A stretch of 64,000 bases of DNA, taken from the NCBI RefSeq assembly GCF_014201615.1, contig NZ_JACHEU010000001.1:2251631-2315630 (forward strand). Reading direction: 5' to 3'. This DNA is from Aquamicrobium lusatiense. Its GTDB lineage: Bacteria; Pseudomonadota; Alphaproteobacteria; Rhizobiales; Rhizobiaceae. Position numbers and translations under genes: made by a program. Below are positions 30,806-38,335 of the stretch, one piece after another; position 1 is the first letter of the stretch; every line of letters starts with the position of its first letter. The notes under the pieces are model-generated. The model made no database searches and was not told the DNA's origin. It saw only the letters and a program-made list of their open reading frames with translations.

Positions 30806-32131
30806 ATGGCTGACCTGTTCGGTTCCGCAACGCCCGAGGCAACCCCGCCCGGCCAGCCGCTGGCTGACCGTTTGCGGCCGAAAACGCTGGCCGAGGTTGT
30901 GGGGCAGGAGCATCTGACCGGGCCGGACGGTGCATTGTCGCGCATGATCCGCTCAGGCTCGCTGGGCTCCATGATCTTCTGGGGACCTCCGGGAACGGGC
31001 AAGACCACGGTCGCCCGCCTGCTGGCAGGCGAGACAAGCCTCGCCTTCGAGCAGATTTCAGCGATCTTCACCGGCGTTGCCGATCTCAAGAAAGTGTTCG
31101 AGGCGGCGCGCCTGCGCCGTGCCAACGGCCGCCAGACCCTGCTCTTCGTCGACGAGATTCATCGCTTCAACCGCGCCCAGCAGGACAGCTTTCTGCCCGT
31201 GATGGAGGACGGCACCGTCATTCTCGTCGGCGCGACGACGGAAAATCCGTCCTTCGAGCTGAATGCGGCGCTGCTTTCGCGTGCCCGCGTGCTGACCTTC
31301 CGTTCGCTGGACGAGGACAGCATCGCAAAGCTGCTTTCGCGTGCCGAGGAGACCGAAGGCAAGCCGTTGCCGCTGGATGAGGAGGCGAGGGCGGCGCTGA
31401 TCCGCATGGCGGACGGCGACGGGCGCGCATCGCTCACCCTTTCCGAGGAAGTGTGGCGGGCGGCGGGACCGGGCGAGGTGTTCGACGCGGAAACCCTGCT
31501 GAACGTGGTGCAGCGGCGCGCGCCGATCTATGACAAGGGGCAGGACGGGCATTACAACCTGATCTCGGCCCTGCACAAGTCCGTGCGCGGTTCAGACCCG
31601 GACGCGGCGCTCTATTATCTGGCCCGCATGTTCGATGCCGGCGAGGACCCGCTGTTTCTGGGACGCCGGCTGGTGCGCATGGCCGTGGAGGACATCGGGC
31701 TCGCCGACCCGCAGGCGCTGGTGGTCTGCAACGCCGCCAAGGATGCCTATGATTTTCTGGGCTCGCCGGAGGGCGAACTGGCGCTGGCGCAGGCCTGCGT
31801 CTATCTCGCCACCGCCCCGAAATCGAATGCGGTCTACACCGCCTACAAGGCATCGATGCGTGCCGCGAAGGAGTTCGGTTCCCTGCTGCCGCCAAGGCAC
31901 ATCCTGAATGCGCCGACAAAGCTGATGAAGGAAGAAAGCTACGGCGCCGGCTATCGCTACGACCACGATGAGCCGGACGCTTTTTCAGGGCAGGACTATT
32001 TCCCGGAAAAGATGGGCCGCAAGACGTTTTACGATCCGCCCGAACGCGGTTTCGAGCGCGAGATCAGGAAACGCCTTGAATACTGGGCGAAGCTGCGCAA
32101 GGAACGCGGCAAATCAGGAAACTCAGATTAG
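30806..32131 (+). CDS. rarA: Replication-associated recombination protein RarA (AAA ATPase)
   Basis: 441 aa. RarA/MgsA family ATPase that acts at stalled replication forks, related to clamp-loader subunits and eukaryotic WRNIP1. Walker A is GPPGTGKTT (residues 60-68), Walker B LLFVDEIHRFN, sensor 1 GATTENPSFELN, and an arginine-finger/lid region near LSRARV. The C-terminal tetramerisation part includes YDKGQDGHYNLISALHKSVRGSDPDAALYYLARM and the family ending RYDHDEPDAFSGQDYFPE. It starts 10 bp after the protease gene. Confidence 0.97.
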   Translation: MADLFGSATPEATPPGQPLADRLRPKTLAEVVGQEHLTGPDGALSRMIRSGSLGSMIFWGPPGTGKTTVARLLAGETSLAFEQISAIFTGVADLKKVFEAARLRRANGRQTLLFVDEIHRFNRAQQDSFLPVMEDGTVILVGATTENPSFELNAALLSRARVLTFRSLDEDSIAKLLSRAEETEGKPLPLDEEARAALIRMADGDGRASLTLSEEVWRAAGPGEVFDAETLLNVVQRRAPIYDKGQDGHYNLISALHKSVRGSDPDAALYYLARMFDAGEDPLFLGRRLVRMAVEDIGLADPQALVVCNAAKDAYDFLGSPEGELALAQACVYLATAPKSNAVYTAYKASMRAAKEFGSLLPPRHILNAPTKLMKEESYGAGYRYDHDEPDAFSGQDYFPEKMGRKTFYDPPERGFEREIRKRLEYWAKLRKERGKSGNSD

Positions 32132-32166
32132 ATAAAACGAAAGAATTGCTGGCATATAGATTCTGC

Positions 32167-32601
32167 ATGAGCAAGGTGAAGGCCGCATCCAGACCGTTAA
32201 AAAATCCAGTCGACCTTATTGCGAGGAAGACCGGGGACTGGTGGCAAGATGAGCGACGCAAATGGTGCGCTTATTGTGGACGGCAGATGCGGATGCGTAA
32301 GGGGCCAAGTCCGGCCCTAACCGGCGCCACGCGCGATCATATTTTACCACGCGCTCATGATGGCGGTTTTGTAACTGTTCCCAGTTGTCGTGAATGCAAT
32401 CAGGCAAAGGGCCAACTTAGTTTGCCTGAATTCCTTACCTCAGTTTTCTTTGCCAAGGCCAGATCTGTAAAGCGGCCTACCCAATGGCCGCTACGAGACT
32501 TGTGGCTTGCCTTGGCAATGGAAGCTGTAATGCAGGCTCGCCATCATAGCGCAACGTGGCCGGTCGCGAAAGAAACCTCCCAATTGTCCAAAGATCGTTG
32601 A
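32167..32601 (+). CDS. HNH-nuclease-like protein
   Basis: 144 aa from the ATG; an in-frame TTG at 32146 would add 7 residues, and neither start has a clear ribosome site. Zinc/HNH signs: Cys34-x2-Cys37 (CAYC), a catalytic-type ATRDHILPRAHDGG (Asp57-His58) and CRECNQAKG (Cys74, Cys77, Asn78). The substrate is unknown. The gene sits alone between rarA and rluC and differs from its neighbours in codon use (TTA, GTA, CTA and GTT codons, lower GC), which suggests acquisition by transfer. It could be a homing-type or stray restriction nuclease. No partner methylase or toxin is adjacent. Confidence 0.75.
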   Translation: MSKVKAASRPLKNPVDLIARKTGDWWQDERRKWCAYCGRQMRMRKGPSPALTGATRDHILPRAHDGGFVTVPSCRECNQAKGQLSLPEFLTSVFFAKARSVKRPTQWPLRDLWLALAMEAVMQARHHSATWPVAKETSQLSKDR

Positions 32602-32661
32602 TCCATCTTCCCAAGCGGCTCGCAAAAGCTGGCGCTTGGTGCTATCTGGCGGCCGGGATCA

Positions 32662-33657
32662 ATGGACAGGCTCATGGCAGGCGTAGAACAGATAACGGTT
32701 GAGGCCGGCGAGGCCGGCATGCGGCTCGACCGCTGGTTCAAGGCTCACTATCCGGGGCTGGGTTTCGGACATCTGCAGAAACTGCTGCGCTCCGGGCAGG
32801 TTCGGGTCAATGGCGGCCGCGCCAAGGCCGATACGCGCGTCGAGCCGGGCCATGTCATCCGCATTCCGCCGCTTGAGGTGGACCGCAAGGCCAGCGAGCA
32901 CATGACCGGCCATTCCATCCGCAATCAGGATGACGGAGATGTTCTGGCCCGCATGCTGCTGCATGAAGACCCGAAGGTCTATGTCTTCAACAAGCCGGCC
33001 GGCCTTGCCGTGCAGGGCGGTTCGGGCGTGACCCGCAATGTCGACGACATGCTGGAAGCACTGCGCAACAAGAAGGGCGAGAAGCCGCGCCTCGTCCATC
33101 GACTCGACCGCGACACGTCCGGCGTGCTCGTGGTGGCGCGCACGCGGTTGGCGGCGATGAAGCTTTCGGAATCGTTCCGTCATCGCGAGACGAAGAAGAC
33201 TTATTGGGCACTGGTGAAGGGCGTTCCGCCGAAGCGCGAGGACAAGATCTCCACGTGGCTGATCAAGGAGCAGACGCCGGATGGCGACCGTATGCGGGTG
33301 GCCAAACATGGCGAGAAGGGCTCCGACCATGCCGTGTCCTTCTACCGTGTCGTCGAGCAGGCGGCGCAGTCGCTCTCATGGCTGGAAATGGAGCCCTATA
33401 CGGGCCGCACTCACCAGCTGCGTGTGCATGCGGCCCATATCGGCTGCCCGATCATCGGCGATCCGAAATATTTCGAAGCTGACACCAACTGGGATTTCCC
33501 CGGTGGAATGCAGAACCGCCTGCACCTCCATGCTCGCCGCATCGTGATTCCCCATCCCGACGGCGGCCGGATCGATGTGACCGCGCCCATGCCGCAACAT
33601 ATGCGCCAGAGCTGGAATTTGCTCGGCTTTGACGAGCAGAATGCCGAGGACGAGTAA
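32662..33657 (+). CDS. rluC: 23S rRNA pseudouridine synthase, RluC/RluD family
   Basis: 331 aa. Converts uridines in 23S rRNA to pseudouridine. An S4 RNA-binding domain covers about residues 12-72 (MRLDRWFKAHYPGLGFGHLQKLLRSGQVRVNG). The catalytic domain has HRLDRDTSG with the active Asp at 149, then GRTHQLRVHAAHIGCPIIGD. A second ATG 12 nt downstream is an equally good start. The symbol rluC is by family resemblance; rluD cannot be excluded. The stop overlaps the following gene's ATG. Confidence 0.92.
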   Translation: MDRLMAGVEQITVEAGEAGMRLDRWFKAHYPGLGFGHLQKLLRSGQVRVNGGRAKADTRVEPGHVIRIPPLEVDRKASEHMTGHSIRNQDDGDVLARMLLHEDPKVYVFNKPAGLAVQGGSGVTRNVDDMLEALRNKKGEKPRLVHRLDRDTSGVLVVARTRLAAMKLSESFRHRETKKTYWALVKGVPPKREDKISTWLIKEQTPDGDRMRVAKHGEKGSDHAVSFYRVVEQAAQSLSWLEMEPYTGRTHQLRVHAAHIGCPIIGDPKYFEADTNWDFPGGMQNRLHLHARRIVIPHPDGGRIDVTAPMPQHMRQSWNLLGFDEQNAEDE

Positions 33658-34478
33658 TGGGTTCACCGGATAAGGGCGGGAAGCCGGATATGCGAGATGT
33701 GCTGAAAGACGTTGAAAACAGCATTCAGCTGTCGGATCCCGATCCGGTCAAACGCGCCCAGATCCAGATGCGCACCCCTTTGCCGAAGCGGTTCTACAAG
33801 CAGGCCGCCGTTGTGCAGGATGGAGACCGCTTTGCCGTTCATCTCGATGGCAAACCTGTGCGCACGCCCGGCAAGAACCTGCTCGCATTGCCGACCGAGG
33901 CGGCGGCGAAGCTGGTGGCGCAGGAATTCGAAGAGCAGACCGAAGTCATCGATCCGATGAAGATGCCGGTCCTGAGGCTGGTCAACACGGCGATTGATGG
34001 CGTGGCCACCGATCCGCAGGCGGTGCTGGAGGATATTCTGCGCTTCGCCTCGACGGACATGCTTTGCTATCGCGCGGAAGGCCCGGAAAGCCTTGTCGAA
34101 AGACAGAACACACACTGGGATCCGGTTCTCGACTGGGTTCAGACGGGCGTGGGCGCGCGTTTCAATCTTGCCGAAGGCGTCATGCATGTCGAGCAGCCGC
34201 GCGAGTCGATTGCGGTGCTGGGCGTATGGCTGGCGCGCCGCAATGATCCCTTTCGGCTGGCCGGCCTGCATGTCATGACATCGCTGACCGGTTCGGCCTT
34301 GCTGGCACTGGCGGTTGAAGCCAGTGAGATCGAATCGGAAGCCGCCTGGCTGGCAGCCCATGTCGACGAAGACTGGCAGATCGCCCAGTGGGGGCAGGAT
34401 GCCGAGGCCGTGGCGCGACGCGCACAGCGGCATCATGATTTCGTCGCCGCAGTAAAGCTGCTCGACAGTCTCGGCTGA
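33657..34478 (+). CDS. ATP12-family F1-ATPase assembly chaperone
   Basis: 273 aa. Homologue of mitochondrial Atp12, which assists folding of the F1 alpha subunit; it is found in alphaproteobacteria and mitochondria. Family stretches are PLPKRFYKQAAVVQDGDRFAVHLDGKPVRTPGKNLLALPTEAAAKLVAQEFEEQTEVIDPMKMPVLRLVNTAID, STDMLCYRAEGPESLVERQNTHWDPVLDW and the C-terminal Trp-rich DEDWQIAQWGQDAEA. No signal or membrane segment is present. One-base overlap with the rluC stop indicates co-expression. The F1 genes themselves are not in this window. Confidence 0.93.
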   Translation: MGSPDKGGKPDMRDVLKDVENSIQLSDPDPVKRAQIQMRTPLPKRFYKQAAVVQDGDRFAVHLDGKPVRTPGKNLLALPTEAAAKLVAQEFEEQTEVIDPMKMPVLRLVNTAIDGVATDPQAVLEDILRFASTDMLCYRAEGPESLVERQNTHWDPVLDWVQTGVGARFNLAEGVMHVEQPRESIAVLGVWLARRNDPFRLAGLHVMTSLTGSALLALAVEASEIESEAAWLAAHVDEDWQIAQWGQDAEAVARRAQRHHDFVAAVKLLDSLG

Positions 34479-34723
34479 TCGAGCAGCGGAAAACTTTTTC
34501 GCGACAGGAACTTGCCGCCACAGCATGACGCGGCGCGCGAAACCGGCCAGGCATCGCTTTGCCGGCTATATTAGACCAAAGTCATAATCCGAAAGCACTG
34601 GTGCCGTTTGCCACGGCTTTCTGTCACTTTTTTGCATATGGCGCACGGCTGAAGTCGGCGCCTTTTTGCCTCTTACCGGCGACAGGAGGGTCGCCAGGGA
34701 GGCAGCAAAGAGGAGGACCCCCA

Positions 34724-36613
34724 ATGGCAATGGCATCAACCGCCGGCGGTTCGAGCCGCGGCATGACCCGGGAGGAGAAGAAGGTCATTTTTGCCTCTTC
34801 TCTCGGCACCGTCTTCGAATGGTACGATTTCTATCTTTACGGGTCTCTGGCCGTGTTCATCGGCTCTACCTTCTTCAGCCCGGCTATCCCTGAAGCAACC
34901 CGCAACATTTTCGCTCTGCTCGCTTTCGCTGCCGGCTTTCTCGTGCGCCCATTCGGCGCGCTGGTGTTCGGCCGCCTCGGTGATCTCGTCGGCCGCAAAT
35001 ACACCTTCCTCGTCACCATGATCATCATGGGGCTTTCGACGTTTCTGGTCGGCATCCTGCCGGGATATGCGAGCTGGGGCATGGCCGCGCCGATCATCCT
35101 GATCGTTCTGCGCATGCTTCAGGGCCTTGCGCTGGGCGGCGAATATGGTGGTGCCGCCACCTATGTCGCCGAGCACGCGCCCGACGACCGGCGCGGCTTC
35201 TACACTTCGTGGATCCAGACCACGGCAACGCTCGGTCTCTTCCTGTCGCTGATCGTGATCCTGCTGGTGCAGGCCTCGCTGAGCGCCGAGAGCTATGCCG
35301 CATGGGGCTGGCGCATTCCGTTCATCGTCTCCTTCCTGCTGCTGGGCGTGTCCATATGGATCCGGCTGTCGCTTTCGGAATCACCGACTTTCAAGCGCAT
35401 GAAGGCTGAGGGCAAGACCTCCAAGGCGCCGCTCTCTGAGGCTTTCGGCCAGTGGAAAAACGCCAAGATCGCGCTGCTGGCGCTGCTGGGTCTCACCGCC
35501 GGGCAGGCCGTGGTCTGGTACAACGGCCAGTTCTACGCGCTGTTCTTCCTCACCAATGTGCTGAAGGTCGATGCGTGGTCGGTGAACATCATGATCGCGA
35601 TTGCGCTCGCGGTTGGTTCGATCTTCTTCGTTGTGTTCGGCTGGCTTTCCGACAAGATCGGCCGCAAGCCGATCATCATGGCGGGCTTCGTGCTGGCGAT
35701 CCTCACCACCTTCCCGCTGTTCAAGGCACTGACATGGGCGGCGAACCCGACGCTCGCGGCCGCTCAGCAGAACATGCGTGCAACCGTGACCGCCGCGCCG
35801 GGCGACTGCCGGTTCCAGTTCAATCCGGTTGGCACGGCCAAGTTCACCACATCCTGCGACATCGCCACATCGTTCCTCACCCGCAACTCGGTGCCGTATG
35901 ACGTGGTGGCGACAGCCGCGCCGGGCACGGCAGCCACCGTTACGATCGGTGATGAAACGGTCGGGTCGTTCGATGCCATTGCCGCCGGCGCCGATGCCAA
36001 GGCAAAGGAAACGGCCTTCCAGAAGGGCGTCAACATCGCGCTGCAGGATGGCGGTTATCCGCTGCGGCGTGCAGCCAGCGTGGTGGCCGACCAGAAACTG
36101 GATGCCTTCGTCGCAGCCAATCCTGAACTTAATCTGGATGCGGCGGCCGTGCGCAATGGTGACAAGAAGACCATTCCGGTCGCGCAGGCCATCACCGACA
36201 AGGTGATCACTGCGGAGGAAGCTGCCGGCGCCACCGAGATAACGGCCTACAGCATTCCTAACTCGGGTGCGTTCACCATGTACGCCGACCCCGACAAGGT
36301 GAACTGGCCGCTGACGATCGGCATCCTGTTCATCCTCGTCCTTTATGTGACGATGGTTTACGGGCCGATCGCCGCGATTCTGGTCGAAATGTTCCCGACC
36401 CGCATCCGCTACACCGGCATGTCGTTGCCCTATCACATCGGCAATGGCTGGTTCGGTGGCCTGTTGCCGGCAACCGTGTTTGCACTGAGTGCCTATAAGG
36501 GCGATATCTACTTCGGCCTCTGGTACCCGGTGGCGATTGCGGCGATGTCGCTGATCGTCGGCCTGCTATTCGTCAAGGACACGCTGGGAACCAACCTGTC
36601 CGCCAACGACTGA
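34724..36613 (+). CDS. MHS-family MFS transporter with large periplasmic insert
   Basis: 629 aa; ordinary MHS (metabolite:H+ symporter) proteins are about 430 aa. It starts MAMASTAGGSSRGMTREEKKVIFASSLGTVFEWYDFYLYGSLA, with AGGAGGA upstream; longer frames are ignored. Family marks: FEWYDFYLYG, GRLGDLVGRKYTF after TM2, RMLQGLALGGEYGGAATYVAEHAP, and DKIGRKP after TM8. Residues about 338-526 form a hydrophilic Ala/Thr-rich segment between TM9 and TM10 that should face the periplasm and contains two cysteines (GDCRF, TSCDI). TM10-12 then resume. The substrate is unknown; relatives move carboxylates such as 2-oxoglutarate, shikimate or betaines. Confidence 0.9.
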   Translation: MAMASTAGGSSRGMTREEKKVIFASSLGTVFEWYDFYLYGSLAVFIGSTFFSPAIPEATRNIFALLAFAAGFLVRPFGALVFGRLGDLVGRKYTFLVTMIIMGLSTFLVGILPGYASWGMAAPIILIVLRMLQGLALGGEYGGAATYVAEHAPDDRRGFYTSWIQTTATLGLFLSLIVILLVQASLSAESYAAWGWRIPFIVSFLLLGVSIWIRLSLSESPTFKRMKAEGKTSKAPLSEAFGQWKNAKIALLALLGLTAGQAVVWYNGQFYALFFLTNVLKVDAWSVNIMIAIALAVGSIFFVVFGWLSDKIGRKPIIMAGFVLAILTTFPLFKALTWAANPTLAAAQQNMRATVTAAPGDCRFQFNPVGTAKFTTSCDIATSFLTRNSVPYDVVATAAPGTAATVTIGDETVGSFDAIAAGADAKAKETAFQKGVNIALQDGGYPLRRAASVVADQKLDAFVAANPELNLDAAAVRNGDKKTIPVAQAITDKVITAEEAAGATEITAYSIPNSGAFTMYADPDKVNWPLTIGILFILVLYVTMVYGPIAAILVEMFPTRIRYTGMSLPYHIGNGWFGGLLPATVFALSAYKGDIYFGLWYPVAIAAMSLIVGLLFVKDTLGTNLSAND

Positions 36614-36634
36614 TCAGCTTGCCTCCAAAAATGA

Positions 36635-36668
36635 AACCGCCCCGTTTTGCGACGGGGCGGTTTTTTTC
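36635..36668 (+). terminator. Bidirectional terminator after the MHS transporter
   Basis: A 12-bp perfect stem AAACCGCCCCGT / ACGGGGCGGTTT with a 6-nt loop (TTTGCG) is followed by TTTT and preceded by an A-run, so it can also serve the convergent lysozyme-inhibitor gene. Confidence 0.94.
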
Positions 36669-36697
36669 CGGGTAAAAATGCCTGCGATGCTTTTCTG

Positions 36698-37075
36698 CTA
36701 TTCGGAAGCCGAAGTGCATTCGAGAACGGGTTTTGCGTCTTCACCGGCAGTCAGGTCGCGCAATGTGGCGTCGTCGCCCTTTGACCACCATTCATACTGG
36801 CCTGCTGCGTAGCGGGCTCCCGAAGCGGCTATCACCGAGGCAAAGACGGTTGATTTTCCCTCGACCGGCAGGATGGCGAGGAAGTTCGGATCCGCATTCA
36901 CATAGCTGACCGAAAGGGTCTCGCCTCCGCATGTGTAGGTAACAGTATTCATGCTCGCTTCACCGGAGGCTTCGAGCGGAAGCGTGATGTGGGGCTGGGC
37001 CTGCTGGGCGTGTGCAGGCGCGGAGACCACACAGGCGGCAAGCCCGGCAGCGGCGATGAGGGGAAGATGATGCAT
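36698..37075 (-). CDS. MliC-family C-type lysozyme inhibitor
   Basis: 125 aa, exported. The start MHHLPLIAAAGLAACVVSAPAHAQ has AGGAG upstream; an earlier in-frame ATG adds unrelated residues. The N-terminus can be read either as a type I signal (cut after AHA) or as a lipoprotein signal (LAAC); both occur in the family. The MliC domain is shown by TYTCGGETLSVSYVN, FLAILPVEGKSTVFASVIAASGARYAAGQYEWWSKGDDATLRDL and the C-terminal VLECTSASE, with a likely disulfide between the Cys of TYTC and LEC. It protects peptidoglycan from host-type lysozyme. Confidence 0.9.
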   Translation of the reverse strand: MHHLPLIAAAGLAACVVSAPAHAQQAQPHITLPLEASGEASMNTVTYTCGGETLSVSYVNADPNFLAILPVEGKSTVFASVIAASGARYAAGQYEWWSKGDDATLRDLTAGEDAKPVLECTSASE

Positions 37076-37190
37076 GGCTGGCTCCTGCTCGTGATGCAAT
37101 GCAGGCAAGTTCAACATCGCGTGGAAATCAGGGTCAAGCAGAAGGAACCGATTTTACCGATCGCGCGACTTACGTTTGGGCAGCCCTGTA

Positions 37191-37394
37191 TCAGTTGCTG
37201 CTGGCGATGACGGCTCCAAGTGCCGCGCCGCCAAGCCCGCCGACAACGGCTCCGCCGGTTCCGCCGACTGCGGCGCCTGCAAGTGCGCCCGAACCCGCAC
37301 CGATGGCAGCGCCGCTGGCTGTGCGCATGGCCTGCGAGGAGCCGCACCCTGACAGCGACGCAACGGCGATGGCGATGATCAGAAACCTGCTCAT
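37191..37394 (-). CDS. Small glycine-zipper lipoprotein
   Basis: 67 aa. Lipoprotein signal MSRFLIIAIAVASLSGC with lipobox LSGC (lipidated Cys17). The mature part is a glycine-zipper helix pair, GAAIGAGSGALAGAAVGGTGGAVVGGLGGAALGAVIA, as in outer-membrane lipoproteins of the YmgG/OmpA-associated type. GGAGA precedes the ATG. The function is not known; such proteins are often stress-related or insert into membranes. Confidence 0.85.
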   Translation of the reverse strand: MSRFLIIAIAVASLSGCGSSQAMRTASGAAIGAGSGALAGAAVGGTGGAVVGGLGGAALGAVIASSN

Positions 37395-37464
37395 GACGAT
37401 TCTCCGGAAAGGATGATTTTCCGAAACTCGGGAATGAGGGTTAAGATTTGATTGAGCCGGCCTG

Positions 37465-38100
37465 TCAGCCGGCGATGAGGGCTTTCACGCCATCCGCCAC
37501 GAATTGCACGGCCAGCGCCGCCAGAATGACGCCCAGCAGGCGCGTGAGGATCGAGCGTCCGGTTTCGCCCAGAATGCGGTCGATGCGCTCAGCCAGAAGA
37601 AACACCAGATAGGTGACGGCAAGGCACAGGAAGATGATGCCGACAAGCGCTGCCTGTCCGGCAAAGCCCTGAAACGAGCCCGACAGAAGCACGGTGGCGG
37701 AAATTGCGCCGGGGCCGGCGATCAGGGGAATGGCGAGCGGGAAGGCGGCTATATTGTGGATGTGATCGCGGGTTATGGCAACGTCCGAAATCTTTTCCTT
37801 GCGGTCGTTGCGCTTCTCGAAAACCATTTCGAAGGCAATGAAGAAAAGCAGGAATCCGCCGGCGACGCGGAATGCCGCCAGCGTGATGCCGAAGACGGAG
37901 AGGATGGAAGAGCCCGCGACTGCGAAAAGCGCCAGCAGGGCAAAGCCGATCACGCTGGCACGCACTGACACCTGCTTGCGCTGGGCGCGGTTCATGTTGC
38001 TCGTTACAGCCAGGAATATCGGCGCCAGTCCGGGCGGATCTATCGTTACAAGCAGTGTAACGAACGCATTGAAAAGGCTGTCGAAATTCGGCATTGGCAC
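37465..38100 (-). CDS. MarC-family integral membrane protein
   Basis: 211 aa with six hydrophobic segments. It reads MPMPNFDSLFNAFVTLLVTIDPPGLAPIFLAVTSNM..., including the conserved IDPPGLAPIF and AFPLAIPLIAGPGAISATVLL motifs of the MarC/UPF0056 family. The family was once linked to multiple antibiotic resistance, but that has been withdrawn; the substrate is unknown. No operon partner is evident. It diverges from gyrA across 235 bp. Confidence 0.92.
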   Translation of the reverse strand: MPMPNFDSLFNAFVTLLVTIDPPGLAPIFLAVTSNMNRAQRKQVSVRASVIGFALLALFAVAGSSILSVFGITLAAFRVAGGFLLFFIAFEMVFEKRNDRKEKISDVAITRDHIHNIAAFPLAIPLIAGPGAISATVLLSGSFQGFAGQAALVGIIFLCLAVTYLVFLLAERIDRILGETGRSILTRLLGVILAALAVQFVADGVKALIAG

Positions 38101-38273
38101 ATGTCCCCTGTCGTTTCAGGCTAACGCAACGCGGCCGCTGGCGCCAGTGGCGGGGCGGCGTATTCGGGCGGATGGTTCCGCGCGTGCAGGCAACCGGTTT
38201 GCCGATTTTCTCTAAAAACCCATATCCATTTGAAATAACGTGGAAAATCAGTTCTGGAAAAGATCGCTGACTG

Positions 38274-38301
38274 TTGGAGAATTGAGGGTCGATCCTATAT
38301 A
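38274..38301 (+). promoter_or_regulatory. Probable gyrA promoter
   Basis: TTGGAG (38274-38279), a 16-nt spacer and TATATA (38296-38301), the latter within CCTATATAAG, close to the CTATAT -10 common in rhizobial promoters. The predicted 5' leader of gyrA would be under 35 nt. Confidence 0.6.
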
Positions 38302-38335
38302 AGGGAAGAATGATTCCCAGAATGTGTGACCTGAT

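Noticed and set aside
29332..31125. A 597-codon minus-strand frame opposite the DegP-type gene and rarA
   Set aside because: Antisense shadow; low-complexity Arg/Ala/Asp composition and no ribosome site.
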